64,000 nucleotides of DNA from Tigriopus japonicus (GCA_010645155.1 JAAGOF010000287.1:295894-359893); one strand, 5' to 3'. Counted from the first letter of the stretch, positions 11,404-22,083 are shown. The notes: generated by a model from the sequence alone, not told the origin. Translations and numbers: made by a program.

Positions 11404-12643
11404 GTTAGCTCATAGTAAAATCTTTGAAAGGAATTGCAAGTCATCAAGCGAGTTTCAGCTACGGTTGTCAAAGATTTGGCAGCTGTGTTAGCTAGTTTTG
11501 CACATCTAAACCTACTTGTTTGTAATGTGTCAATCCGGTGTTCACTTTTTGTGCACTTGCTCATAGTTATCCATCATTGAGCATGAAAAAAGAAACATTA
11601 GTGATGGGCTGTAAACCTTAAAGTCAAAGCAAGATGGATGCATTTACTCATTACATCATGGTGGATTGAAACAGCTGTTTCGTTAGAAAAGAAAATCATC
11701 CACAAATCAAAAGCACTTCGTTCAGGTGTGCTTTTGTTTGAGTCATGACATGAGGTAGAATTGTGTTCAAGATCTCAATGATCTGTTCGTCTTCAACTAT
11801 GAATTATTGTGTTTTTTTATCGCATTTAACATTTTTTTGTCTTGTTCCTTTCAGGTACGTTGTAAGGATGGCCAAACATACACACAACGGTTTGCGGCAA
11901 AAATTACCCAAAATAAACTTGAGGCGGCTTTAAAATGTTTGAGTTCTGGGCAAGCAGTTTTTTTCAAGTAATCAATCTAGCCCAAGTTATCGATGGCTTC
12001 CCAGCTTCACCCCCAACCTCACTTACAACTAAACTTGGTAGAGGGCAGCACTAATAAATATCAGCACCTAACCTATATCCTAAATTACGACCATTAAAGG
12101 AAAAGTAGTTGAGGAAAATGTCCTCTCCACTTTGGATGCGTGAGAATCCCTCCTATTTAATCACACCGACGTAGAATTGTGTCTGCCTTTTTCCAAGGAC
12201 TGACAAGATTCGTTTGGCAAGCTGTCACAAAATGGCAAAATTCGATTAATGATCACAATTAACTCGTGCTAGCCTAGTTCTCCATTTGACAGGAACTGAT
12301 ATCTGCACTTGAGCATCAGTGCTTGAAATCAATCTAGAGACAGATCCGACGGTCTATCCTCTGTATGTTGGATCTGGCGAGACAAATTATCGCCCCGGAG
12401 AGTAGCTCTTGTCACACCAATAGATTGCTGTAAGTGGATCGGATTTCCCACCAATGGCTCGACTCTCTCTCTTTCTCTTCTTCTTTCTTTTGATGTTCAG
12501 ATGCTGGAGAGCTCCTTTTGGCACGGAGATCTCCCTCGTCTCCGTAATTGCTCTCCAGTCTTGACAAAACCTTCAGATAGAGAACATCTAGTACTCTGAA
12601 GACAGACATCTAAAGGCTTTGGCAAGTTCAGGTGTTCTGCGCA
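11404..12643. other. Spacer between V9 and V10, no gene seen
   Basis: About 1.2 kb without a credible coding frame. A C/T-rich stretch (12460-12490, tctctctctttctcttcttctttc) lies 150 bases before V10. The region presumably contains the V10 promoter, but no element shared with other units was recognised. Confidence 0.35.
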
Positions 12644-13070
12644 ATGGCTGAGTCGGCTCTGACCATGAAGGCTGTAGCTAGCAATTACTTTACATACTCA
12701 GTGCCATCTACGGGTTCGATATCCCGGAGAAATTCAGAAATTACCGGGAGTGAGGGCAATTATGGGGGTTACAGTGGTCATGGCTACGGCCATTCAGGGT
12801 ACGGACATGGTCACAGTGGTGGTGGCTACGGTCACAAGGAAAAGTGTTGTCCTTTGGTCATCGATGCGTTGTGTTTAGCTGCCATATTAGGTGCCTTGGC
12901 TGGGGCCACTGTTTTTCTCAATACAGCCATAACTATGAACTTAGGTCGAAGAAGGCGGAGGAAACGAGAAGTCTTGAACCCCCCAGACACAGACAATGAC
13001 TCCTCAAAAGACAGTGCACTCACAATGGGAAGTAGCCTCCATTGGCAACTCATGGAACTTTTTATTAGAG
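12644..13070 (+). CDS. Variable first exon V10: GYGHSGYG/CCP membrane module
   Basis: Encodes 142 residues from ATG 12644 (a second in-frame Met lies 7 codons later). A Gly/His/Tyr tract (GHGYGHSGYGHGHSGGGYGH) leads into KCCPLVIDALC. The helix AAILGALAGATVFLN, MNLGRRRRRKR and E follow. An unusually long tail of about 40 residues leads to the donor ATTAGAG|GTATGT at 13070/13071, phase 1. Confidence 0.8.
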
Positions 13071-13266
13071 GTATGTTCTTCCACTCTTTTCTGTCTCTGT
13101 TCTTGCATCAAGCAACATATATTTTTCAAGTCAATGCACCTTTCGTACCACAATGAAGTGAGCAAAAATGAAATAGTTTTTCCAGACTTTTCTGCCACAC
13201 GCAATCACGTGCGGGAGTCTTGAAAGGTTGCTTGAGAGGTTGCGAGATTTAAAGTTTACTTGTTCC

Positions 13267-13899
13267 NNNNNNNNNNNNNNNNNNNNNNNNNNNNNNNNNN
13301 NNNNNNNNNNNNNNNNNNNNNNNNNNNNNNNNNNNNNNNNNNNNNNNNNNNNNNNNNNNNNNNNNNNNNNNNNNNNNNNNNNNNNNNNNNNNNNNNNNNN
13401 NNNNNNNNNNNNNNNNNNNNNNNNNNNNNNNNNNNNNNNNNNNNNNNNNNNNNNNNNNNNNNNNNNNNNNNNNNNNNNNNNNNNNNNNNNNNNNNNNNNN
13501 NNNNNNNNNNNNNNNNNNNNNNNNNNNNNNNNNNNNNNNNNNNNNNNNNNNNNNNNNNNNNNNNNNNNNNNNNNNNNNNNNNNNNNNNNNNNNNNNNNNN
13601 NNNNNNNNNNNNNNNNNNNNNNNNNNNNNNNNNNNNNNNNNNNNNNNNNNNNNNNNNNNNNNNNNNNNNNNNNNNNNNNNNNNNNNNNNNNNNNNNNNNN
13701 NNNNNNNNNNNNNNNNNNNNNNNNNNNNNNNNNNNNNNNNNNNNNNNNNNNNNNNNNNNNNNNNNNNNNNNNNNNNNNNNNNNNNNNNNNNNNNNNNNNN
13801 NNNNNNNNNNNNNNNNNNNNNNNNNNNNNNNNNNNNNNNNNNNNNNNNNNNNNNNNNNNNNNNNNNNNNNNNNNNNNNNNNNNNNNNNNNNNNNNNNNN
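13267..13899. other. Assembly gap (Ns)
   Basis: A run of 633 Ns. Translated frames across it are meaningless. It removes the promoter and the 5' part of V11 and could hide part of another unit. The flanking Gly/His-rich repeat DNA (13900-13990) suggests the gap was caused by repetitive coding sequence. Confidence 0.95.
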
Positions 13900-14196
13900 C
13901 ACTTGGTGCTTATGGTGGTCATGGCGGTCATGGCGGTCATGGAGGGTATGGAAGTGGTCATGGAAGTGGTCACGGTAGTGGTCATGGCCATGGCAAGTTA
14001 GATTGTTGTCCAATTGTGGTGGATCCCTTGACCTTCTCCGCTTTACTCGGATTTATTGGTGCGGCTACCGCTTTCTTGAACACCCTGATCACGATGAATA
14101 TCATGGCCAGGAAGAAAAGGTCTATCCGAACAGCCCCAATAGCCACAGAGCACCATAATAATGGCACTTTATCATTTTTCGAATGGTTTTCGCAGG
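13900..14196 (+). CDS. Variable first exon V11 (5' end lost in gap)
   Basis: Only the last 98 codons are present and the start is in the N run. The visible part begins with a (GGH)n/(SGH)n repeat, then LDCCPIVVDPLTFSALLGF, a helix with IGAATAFLN, MNIMARKKR and S, and an approximately 25-residue tail ending FSQ. The donor CAGG|GTAAGA at 14196/14197 is phase 1. The helix and basic segment are closest to V14. Confidence 0.75.
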
Positions 14197-14969
14197 GTAA
14201 GAAGATTCCTCTCGATCTCTCCATGAGAACAAGCTGTACAAACAACATCTGGAATTGGCTTGCGTGCTTTTGGAGGAGATCTAATTGCAATTGTCCATAG
14301 AGCTTCATTTGACGCCTTTGCGGTGAGTGTGAATCAGGGAGATGTGAAAAATTTGCCGTTATGGCACTACTTTCTTTTTCTCAAGTGAATTATTGCTATC
14401 TCAAATGATTAAGGACGAGGACTCGCCGCTGCGAGTTGACTCCATAATCTGGAGTTTTCCACTTTCCCAGAATGAGATGCAGAATAATTTTCTTTCTTAT
14501 TGTTGTACCGTTCAAACTGAGAGCAATCTTTCTTTTTAGATCCTTTCTATAAGCTAACCTCTCTGTGTAAATCAATAGAGCAGGAAAAAAGATCAGGGTA
14601 CCCTGGTGAGCACAGCTCTCTCCATCTCTCGTTGCCCCAATTTCACCAAACTAATTAAAAGATTTCCATTAGTCTAAATCTCATCAAATTCATGAGAGCC
14701 CGTAGTCCATGTCCAAAGATCTAGGCTGACCTGAAATCTCAAAATGTTCCCTATTCCGCCCATTCTACTGATTTTTATCTTATGCTCGCTTGTTATGAGA
14801 GCCTTCAGGGGTTCTCCTGCCTAATCTCGTAAACAATTTTCTCATACCCATAATCCTCATCGGGATTTCTGACAGTTGGTTTTGAGCGCTCAAGGTGATA
14901 ACATCTCCGAATGTGGCTCAATTTTTTTGTGCCAGAGAGTGAGTTGTAAAAGCAAACAAATAGACAACT

Positions 14970-15285
14970 ATGGGTTCTTCAGTAGTGAATCAAAGATACG
15001 AAGAAGACAGTTATTACCACCCTAGTTATTATCAAGAGCCGAAGAGTTCATATGGACCAAGTCAGTATGCAGCTTCATCTGGATATGGAGACGATCTAGG
15101 ATATGGCGGCGGAGGCTACAAAACCAAGTGTTGTCCGTTGACTGTTGACATAATCCAAGTAATTGCAATCCTTGCAGCAATAGCTGCAGCCACTGCTTTC
15201 CTAATGCCATTGATAAGTATGAACATCATGGGACGAAAAAAACGATCAACTCTTGGAAATGATCTTCAACAAATCGTATTTGCCG
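14970..15285 (+). CDS. Variable first exon V12: Tyr/Gly-rich CCP membrane module
   Basis: Encodes 105 residues from ATG 14970. The N-terminus is Tyr/Ser-rich (YEEDSYYHPSYYQEP) and then Gly/Tyr-rich, followed by KCCPLTVDIIQ and a helix with two Ala clusters (AILAAIAAATAFLM). MNIMGRKKR and S precede a short tail ending VFA. The donor TGCCG|GTAAGC at 15285/15286 is phase 1. Confidence 0.8.
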
Positions 15286-15701
15286 GTAAGCCAAAAGGCA
15301 TCCCTCAAATTTTCGTAACAATGCCCAAAGGTACACACCAATTTGAAATGGCTCAACTGCACTTAATTTCACATGGACCTCGTTTAATAGAACGTTGTTA
15401 GAAGGTTCTTTTAGATACTTAGACCAGGAAATTTCTCTGTTATTCAATCTACTTTAAAAAGAACAGGTTTGTTGCTGGTAACCTTCTCGGTTCTTTTTAA
15501 TCAGTATCACTAATAGAATGCTCGCCATTAAAAACACTGATTTGTGTTTGTTCATTTGTTGGGTCTTGGTAGTCTTTTACTGTCTTCTTTTTTCACGTCC
15601 AAACAAGTATCTCCCTATAAAACCTGTCGGTATTTACTGCCTTTTTGTACCAAAGCCCGGCAAATGAACAAGCACTGAACCTTGAGCTAAAGGAGAGAGC
15701 C

Positions 15702-16137
15702 ATGAGAAAATCCAGAAAGTACAAAGTTCGCGGTCGATTCGACCCATACGAACCTTATGATCCAGAAGAGAGTCTGGCTCCTCAGGACTTTGAGGAGCAT
15801 CCTTACTACAGGGACTATTATCAATCCTACCCCAGACAGCCCTTACCTCAAAGACGCCAAGGCGTGTATTCTGACCAAGCCTTGGCTCCTGGTGGAGGAA
15901 GTGGCTATCATGACCCCCATTGCTGTCCACATGTGGTGTGGCCTAAGACCCTCTTCACTTTTTTGGCTGCCATTCCCATTGTGGTGTTCTTCCTCAATGG
16001 CCAGATCATAATGTTTCTGGGACGTCGGCGGAAACGAAGACGAGATTTTGGACCACTGACCCTGTTCAATCAAACTGTTAAAAGTCCATCCATCTTTGGG
16101 GACCTCTTGTCAGATGTTCTAGATCAAATAAAAGCAG
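15702..16137 (+). CDS. Variable first exon V13: divergent HCCPHV membrane module
   Basis: Encodes 145 residues from ATG 15702; the frame extends upstream to 15645 without an ATG. The N-terminus is basic then acidic/Tyr-rich (FDPYEPYDPEE, YYRDYYQSYP). HCCPHVVWPKTLF starts the helix, which contains FLAAIPIVVFFLN. The motif after it is GRRRKRRR followed by D. A tail of about 35 residues leads to AGCAG|GTAACG at 16137/16138, phase 1. Confidence 0.75.
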
Positions 16138-16340
16138 GTAACGAGAGCATTTTAAACAAACATACATTGCCCGCCAGATGGGCCTTTCCATTGATTATTA
16201 ACAACAATAGACCCTTTGTTGCCTTCTTTCGACTCTCCAAAAACTCCCAATCCAATCAATCAGTACTCAGTCAAGTACAAATATTCCTACTGTGAACATC
16301 TCTCTGTCTTCCAATCTTGCTGTTTCTTGATTTTTTTAAC

Positions 16341-16846
16341 ATGGCTCAAAGATGGAAGAGACAGAAAGCCAAGGCCAAGAACAACTACTTGCCCACTTCT
16401 ATATACGATCAGTTCTACGATACCACAGGATCTCAAGTTGCACTGAGTAGACGGGCAGGCATGGACTACGACATGCAGTACGTTTGGTGATACTAGTTCC
16501 GATTTACCAATCCAGAATCCCTTCTTCAGCATACCATTGTTAAGTTACGGATTCTGGATTGGTAAGCCATTAATTGATTCGTGGTCAATTAGAGGCTATG
16601 CTAGTCCAAGTGGCGGAGGAGGATATATGAGCGGAGGAGGTGGTGGCGGATTGGAGTGCTGCCCTCTCGTGGTAGATCCGCTTACTTTTTTCGCCCTCAT
16701 CGGTTTTATAGGAGCCGCGACAGCTTTCCTGAACACCGTGATCACAATGAATATCATGATGCGGAAAAAGAGATCCATCCGAGTGCCTATTACAGAAGTT
16801 ATTGGCGTGAATGCTCGAACAAGTTGGCCCAAAATGATTGAAGATG
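16341..16846 (+). CDS. Variable unit V14: probable two-exon CCP membrane module
   Basis: The membrane-coding frame (LECCPLVVDPLTF, helix, MRKKRS) has no convincing ATG close to it. A short frame at 16341-16477 opens with MAQRWKRQKAK and ends in phase 2 at GCA|GTACGT. Joining it to an acceptor at 16592 (CAATTAG) restores a single frame: 137 + 254 nt = 130 codons plus 1 nt, donor GATG|GTAGGA at 16846/16847, phase 1. The intron would be 115 bp. Within it, 16530-16561 is flanked by TTCTTCAG and GTAAGC and could be a 32-nt alternative mini-exon ending YGFWI in phase 1. Exon limits need transcript support. Confidence 0.6.
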
Positions 16847-17040
16847 GTAGGAGCACTGGGCTTTGGAAATATTGTCTTTGTTGTGGGCCGTGTACAGATG
16901 TACAGTAAGTACCATTTTGTGCCATATGTCCTGAAGACTTTTGAATTGAAGATGAATGGGCAATAATTTCACTTTTGAGCCTGCTTTATGAGCTAAGCTT
17001 ATTTTTGAAGCAGTGAAGTTTGGGGGGTATATGGGAAAAG

Positions 17041-17314
17041 ATGGCTGAAAGTGATTTGGATCTAGTGGCTGAAGATAGTGCACGTGTAATTTATATAACC
17101 TCTCATGAAGAAGAGTGTTGTAACGGGGTGGTCGACCCTTTGACGTTCATCACTATCCTTGGCATCATTGCAGCCATTGCAGCCATTTTGAGGCAAGCTG
17201 TAATCGATAACGTGAATCAAATCCAAGTTGGGTTTCTGACCAATGCTCCTAACAAAAATGCATTAATTGCGGCTCTTCTGAGCGGAGGCAGTGTTACTAG
17301 AAGACAACCTCGAG
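17041..17314 (+). CDS. Variable first exon V15: ECCNGVVDPL membrane module
   Basis: Encodes 91 residues from ATG 17041. The N-terminus is short and acidic and lacks the Gly/Tyr repeats. EECCNGVVDPLTF replaces CCP; the helix TILGIIAAIAAIL ends in RQAVIDNV, the form shared by V15-V18. The basic motif is displaced and weak (TRRQPRG at the very end). The donor CGAG|GTAGGG at 17314/17315 is phase 1. This exon marks the switch from the M-N-RRRKR type to the RQVVIDNI type. Confidence 0.7.
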
Positions 17315-18096
17315 GTAGGGCGCATCAAGTTACTTATGAGTGGCAGTATCAATAGGCCCTTGCAAAGCTATAGCTTTTGATTTTCAAACACCTCCAGAAA
17401 ATTTATTGATTTGTGTCTGCTCTTGTGTCTGATATTAGACCATGGGTGTCAATTTAGTTATAAAGTTATCTGCCCAAGCCAAGGAAGATTTTCAAGTCAA
17501 ACGAATTTTGCTTTACTCGCAGAACTTCACTCGGAATCATGGTCAAAGAATTATCTCGCAACCTTTCTCGGAACAAAGTTGACATGTAATCTCACAACTT
17601 TTCCTCAGATTTTTAAAGACCGCTATCTCAACAAAGTCGTCGCTAAATACCGACACCAAACTTGTGCTGCAATTCACGAGTTCGAGATGCAATCATTAAG
17701 ATTTTGATGAACATTTTGAAAACTTTCACAGTTGCGGCTTGTGGTCACTCACATAAATTCTTTTTTGGCGACTTTTGATTATCCTTTCCCGTGGTTTTGT
17801 GCAGTTTATATGAGAGTGATTGAAGAGAATCATTACAAAAAAGCATTGGCTTGCGCCACAAGATAATTTGAGCAATTTAGTAGTAATTTTCCACGCTTTC
17901 CGTCGCATTCCGTCGTCGGTCATGCGAATGACGGCCTTCTTGTCAGTGTCCCGCATTGTTTATCCTCAGTTCGCTCTGCGATCGCGAATTGATCACATTG
18001 TTCAGTTTAAATCAACTCCTTCAGTGCCTCTCCATCCCTTTCTTACTCTGTTGACTAGTTAATTCCTTGTTACCTTCTCTAATACAACATCTCAAG
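17315..18096. other. Spacer between V15 and V16, no gene seen
   Basis: Short frames at 17411-18062 show no membrane module, no coding-like composition and no splice-consistent structure. The region presumably contains the V16 promoter. Confidence 0.35.
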
Positions 18097-18343
18097 ATGT
18101 CTCGTGCCATTGCTACTATTGACTCGGCTGGATCCTTATCTGGTCATGGGGGAGGTTATGCCTACGTCTCCAAGGATAAAGAGTGCTGTCCTCCAGTGAT
18201 TGATCCCTTGACCCTTCTAACGGTTCTTGGAGCCATTGCTGCAGTAACTGTAGGTCTGAGACAAGTCGTCATTGACAATATCCCAATTGGCAGAAAGAAG
18301 CGAGCCGCTGATGTGTTCATCTCCATGTTGAACCCTCTAAGAG
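18097..18343 (+). CDS. Variable first exon V16: ECCPPVIDPL membrane module
   Basis: Encodes 82 residues from ATG 18097. A short Ser/Gly N-terminus includes GHGGGYAYVSKDKE, then ECCPPVIDPLTLLTVLGAIAAV, RQVVIDNI and GRKKR followed by A. The donor AAGAG|GTAGGT at 18343/18344 is phase 1. It is almost the same as V17 from GGGYAYVSKD onward, so the two are recent duplicates. Confidence 0.8.
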
Positions 18344-19112
18344 GTAGGTTCAAATATGTCCCAAAAAGTCGAAAAGGTTTTGCAAGGAGGCAATCAAACG
18401 TCAACGTCAATCATCATCTTTTCAAAAATAGATTGGTCTAGGAAAACAGGCTCTGCAAGGAGAAAGTAAAAGACCCTTTCAAAGCCAATAATTGTACTTG
18501 CAAAAAGGTATCAAAACCATTGCCCTTCAACTATAAGTGGGCAATTTGAGGTGTAAAGTAAATGCTGTTGTGTGGGAATCGTTTTTTCTTCGTGCAAATG
18601 CATTTCAATTAATGTGACAAATTTCTCTAGCTTCTCTGCGATTTGCCATTTTTCTTTCTGAGAAAGTTGTGAAGATTAGCACGCAAACAATATTTTTCTT
18701 TCAAGTTTTGAAAATGCAAACCATTTTTACTTGAAGTTCCTAGCAATAGTATTTTGTCTTGGATTAAACAAATAGTCTTTCTCTCATATCGAGAGTGATA
18801 GAGAGAACAAGGACCTAAAATCAGGATTGTGTTCTGTACTGCTGGGGAAAGTGTGATCTCTAAGGTTATTGATCCAAAGCATCCCTTATTTCATCACCAA
18901 CCCCTTGTTTGTTTGCCTGTCCAACTTTCGAGAATGCAGTTCTTGCTTGATTGCTTGATGATGCTCATCCTTGCAATAATTGCTCGGGCATTGAGCCCTC
19001 AAGTGTGAACTCGGGCCAGCCAACACACTTATCATTATGACCCAAGTTCTCGTAAAGGATCAGTATCACATCTGACCTCCTCAGATCTAGTCAACTCATC
19101 CTTTGATACATA
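18344..19112. other. Spacer between V16 and V17, no gene seen
   Basis: No coding frame is apparent in this AT-rich stretch. A short palindromic region (18783-18800, CTCATATCGAGAGTGATAGAGAG) is visible, and the final 35 bases before V17 contain TCAGATCTAGTCAACTCATC. Confidence 0.3.
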
Positions 19113-19371
19113 ATGTCTGCTGTCACCCAAGTGTACACTGCCACCAACATAGCCCGATCTGGACACGGAGGAGGCCATGGTGGGGGATATGCTTATGTGT
19201 CTAAGGATCAAGAGTGTTGCCCTCCAGTGATTGATCCACTAACCTTGTTGACTGTCTTGGGGGCAATTGCCGCCGTGACTATTGGTCTAAGACAAGTCGT
19301 TATTGACAACATCCCTGGCAGAAAGAAGCGAAGCACGGAGATGTTGTTCTCCATCTTGGACTCGTTAAGAG
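19113..19371 (+). CDS. Variable first exon V17: ECCPPVIDPL membrane module
   Basis: Encodes 86 residues from ATG 19113. It differs from V16 mainly in its first 20 residues, where GHGGGHGGGYAY extends the Gly/His tract. The helix, RQVVIDNI and GRKKR followed by S are conserved. The donor AAGAG|GTAGGT at 19371/19372 is phase 1, and an in-frame stop lies shortly after. Confidence 0.8.
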
Positions 19372-19556
19372 GTAGGTTGTGTTCTTGTTGTTGAATCAAA
19401 AGAGAGAGTAGCAATTGGTGCCACTTCAAGCCTGAAAGTTCGAGTCAATGATATCCTCTGCTCAAGAGTAACGGAGCTTCAAGTTGCTTAGATCGGGTTG
19501 TTGGAGTGAGTCAGTCCCTTCTCAAGTAGACTAGAGACAACAGTCCAGTTACAAAT

Positions 19557-19833
19557 ATGGCCCCTCAACGTTATAGAATCGGGTTTGAACAAGATCTTAT
19601 TGCTACGGAATCTCAAGGTTCCTCTCAAACAGTGGTAGCCCCTAAGATTGGACAGGATGACGGTCAGTGTTGTGTAGGCAAAGTGAGCGCTTTCAGTGTG
19701 TTTGCCACCATGGCCACGGTGGTTGCGGTCACTTTGGTTCTCAGACAAATGGTACTCGATAACATTCAAAAGCGGAGAAAGCGAAGGGGCATCGTTCAAA
19801 TACACCTTGGGAATCGTCAACACTTAATGGCAG
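19557..19833 (+). CDS. Variable first exon V18: QCCVGKV membrane module
   Basis: Encodes 92 residues from ATG 19557. The Gly/Tyr tract is missing. GQCCVGKVSAFSVF begins the helix, which continues MATVVAVTLVLRQMVLDNI, clearly related to V16/V17 despite loss of CCP. The basic motif KRRKRR is followed by G. The donor GCAG|GTAAAC at 19833/19834 is phase 1. Confidence 0.75.
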
Positions 19834-20027
19834 GTAAACGCACACACATTCACACTCAGTCTGCCTGAAGTTGATAACTTTCTAACTCTCATCATTGAAA
19901 CAGTAAGAATTAACCACAGATGACGACCGGGGATGGGAATTCACTCTCGTTTATGTGATCAGTAGCATCGGTAATCAGACGCGTGTTGTTGTCTCTTCTT
20001 CAGTTGTCTGTCTATCTTAGAGACGTC

Positions 20028-20325
20028 ATGTCATCCTTTGAGCAACACTTAGAGCCTTCAGTGGAAGTGGCCGAAAGGCTTTCACCACTTGCTAGAACTA
20101 AGCGAGCTGATGCATATCATCATGCATACCCGGAGTATTGTCCCGAGGGGATTCCGGTAGAACAAGCCTTGTTCGCTATCCTAGCCACATTTGCAGCCGC
20201 GTTTGGGTTTCTTTATACCGCTGTGACAATGCGGCAAGGGCGGCGCCGCAAGCGAAGATCTGAGCACAGTGTTGGTAGTGAGGGATTGGATTGGACCGTT
20301 TGGAGCACTGATTTGTTGTCGGCAA
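20028..20325 (+). CDS. Variable first exon V19: YCPEGIP membrane module
   Basis: Encodes 99 residues from ATG 20028. It belongs with V20 and V21: a PEYCPEGIPVEQALFAIL opening, then FAAAFGFLYTAVTM. The basic motif RRRKRR is followed by S, and a dibasic TKR lies before the helix. It is the only unit whose last nucleotide is A rather than G: GCAA|GTGAGT at 20325/20326, still phase 1, so the junction codon would be AGT (Ser) instead of GGT (Gly). Confidence 0.75.
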
Positions 20326-20574
20326 GTGAGTACGAAACCCTCTCCTCATCAGCGAAGCCCTTAACGTTGGTCGTTCTCTTTGCCGTTTTTGATAGGGATC
20401 TGATACAGGGGAACTAACCAGGTAAAGTGGGGTGTGGTGGTCTTCCGGCAGTCTCTCTCGGATTCTTTTTCCTCCTCTCTCGTTTTGTCTCGTTGAACCC
20501 TTTAAAGTGTAAAGATAGCAACTATAAATGTCATCCAAAGACAATAATGCGTCTCTAAATGTGTTTAAACTACT

Positions 20575-20590
20575 GGTGAAAGATCTACTC
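20575..20590 (+). promoter_or_regulatory. Shared proximal element upstream of V20
   Basis: GGTGAAAGATCTACTC, about 80 bases before the V20 ATG. Close matches lie upstream of the next four units: 21086-21100, 21542-21556, 21971-21985 and 23291-23303. Position and recurrence suggest a core-promoter or activator site for this sub-group; the factor is unknown. Confidence 0.5.
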
Positions 20591-20655
20591 TGCTACTACC
20601 AATCTGTATAGAACCCCATCCGTGTGCATAAAATCTCCTCTGGGCAGCTGTAAAT

Positions 20656-20968
20656 ATGGGTGCGTTCCAGAGAGCTCTTCAGGCTTCTCAGGCTGTAAAT
20701 AGTCAAGCCCTGTCCAGGCAAGTCCGGGCCTCAGACCTCTCGGGAGCCTTGTCTGGCCATGGCTACGCCGAGTATTGCCCCGAAGGCATTCCGGTCGAGC
20801 AAGCACTCTTTGCCATTTTGGCCGCTTTTGCTGCTGCCTTTGGCTTCTTGTTCAGAGCTGTGACTCTGGCCACTGGAGGAAGGAAGCGTCGATCCTTGGC
20901 CGGCGAGACCCAGCAGCTCTCTTGGACGGAGGAGCTGGAATTGCAAGCCCATGATCTTGTCTGGTGGG
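20656..20968 (+). CDS. Variable first exon V20: YCPEGIP membrane module
   Basis: Encodes 104 residues from ATG 20656. A Gln/Ala/Ser-rich N-terminus is followed by LSGHGYAEYCPEGIPVEQ and a helix with AAFAAAFGFLFRAVTL. GGRKRR and S form the basic motif. The tail is acidic and ends VWW. The donor GTGG|GGTAGG reads GGG|GTAGGT at 20968/20969, phase 1. The sequence is locally GC-richer than its neighbours. Confidence 0.8.
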
Positions 20969-21085
20969 GTAGGTGAATTATATCCTTGTATATAAAAAAG
21001 TTTCCTTGTCTTCATCTGCTGTTTTTAACAACTCCTTCGCAAGCCACAAGTCATAGTCAGTGTGTTGTTCATGATTGGTAGTAGC

Positions 21086-21100
21086 GGTGAAAGATCTTTC
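21086..21100 (+). promoter_or_regulatory. Shared proximal element upstream of V21
   Basis: GGTGAAAGATCTTTC, 76 bases before the V21 ATG, nearly the same distance as the matching element before V20. Confidence 0.5.
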
Positions 21101-21161
21101 TTATTTCAATTTTTGTTAGCTTTTCGTGAAAACAGCAATCAATCTCTGCCATTTTCTAAAC

Positions 21162-21486
21162 ATGTCTGGCAGCTCTGGGTTTTACTATCATCATCTTTTT
21201 GAGAATGCCACCCAATCTCGAAGCATTCGAGCCGTTGACTCTGTTGGCGGATATTCCTCTGGATATGGGGAGTACTGCCCTGAGGGAATTCCCATTGAGC
21301 AGGCGCTGTTTGGACTTCTCGCAGCCTTTGCAGCTTCTTTTGGGTTTTTGTTTCGGGCTGTCACCATGATTACTGCCCCGCCTCCAATGGGCGGGGGTCG
21401 ATCTGAGCTGAGGCAAGAACCAACACTATTTAGCAGCAGCTTTGCAGAGGATTTACAAGTCAGAGTTGCTGATTTGATGTGGTGGG
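21162..21486 (+). CDS. Variable first exon V21: YCPEGIP module without polybasic site
   Basis: Encodes 108 residues from ATG 21162. GEYCPEGIPIEQALFGLL and FAASFGFLFRAVTMI make the helix, like V20. The usual polybasic motif is replaced by a Pro/Gly stretch (PPPMGGGRSELR), so a convertase site here is doubtful. The tail ends LMWW and the donor GGGG|GTAGGT at 21486/21487 is phase 1. Confidence 0.75.
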
Positions 21487-21541
21487 GTAGGTGACGACCT
21501 CAGATTTGGTTTTATCCAAAATTTTGTACAGCATTGTCACG

Positions 21542-21556
21542 GGTGGAAGATCGCTC
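21542..21556 (+). promoter_or_regulatory. Shared proximal element upstream of V22
   Basis: GGTGGAAGATCGCTC, 54 bases before the V22 ATG and only about 55 bases after the V21 donor, so the V22 promoter would lie in the first bases of the V21 intron. Confidence 0.45.
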
Positions 21557-21595
21557 TGTAAATTTAGCCCCCAGTGTTGTACAGACAAAAGCAAA

Positions 21596-21821
21596 ATGGA
21601 TTCGATGACATTGCACAGGACTAAACGGAGGAGTGGCAAAGGTGGCAGCAATAATTGCGGACAGATCTGGATAGATGGCGAGGCCCTTATCAGCGGCCTT
21701 GCTTTGGCAGGTCTGTTTATTGCCTTAGCTTTGAACGATGCCATCATGAACAACGGTAAACGACGACGACGAAAACGACGAGAAGTTCAGTCGGAACATC
21801 TATTTCCAAACCTAGCCATAG
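21596..21821 (+). CDS. Variable first exon V22: short, divergent membrane module
   Basis: Encodes 75 residues from ATG 21596; an earlier frame opening at a GTG is ignored. It begins MDSMTLHRTKRRS, then NNCGQIWIDGEALI and a helix ISGLALAGLFIALALN. The polybasic KRRRRKRR is followed by E. CCP is reduced to NC. The donor CATAG|GTACTG at 21821/21822 is phase 1. It is the shortest unit. Confidence 0.7.
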
Positions 21822-21970
21822 GTACTGTTTTTGTTGTTGATGATGTCTGGTAATGCTCGTCCTCCTTGTTACTCTCACTCTTCTCGACTCTCAAAAACAC
21901 GTTCAACGTCTCACGATTAAAACAGTCAATTTAAGAATTGTTAACACCCTAGCCAAAACGACTTTGTCCA

Positions 21971-21985
21971 GGTGAAAGATTTCTC
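21971..21985 (+). promoter_or_regulatory. Shared proximal element upstream of V23
   Basis: GGTGAAAGATTTCTC, 113 bases before the V23 ATG; same element as before V20-V22 and the leader exon L. Confidence 0.45.
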
Positions 21986-22083
21986 TTTCTGTCTTCATCA
22001 CCAGAATTTTCACCACCACTACTTTTTCATGACCACTTTGACGGACTACCATAACATCTAGCATCACTAATACGACCAAAGAC

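Noticed and set aside
13131..14300. Long frames across 13228-14300 on both strands
   Set aside because: They run through the N gap; only the part after 13900 on the + strand is supported as V11.
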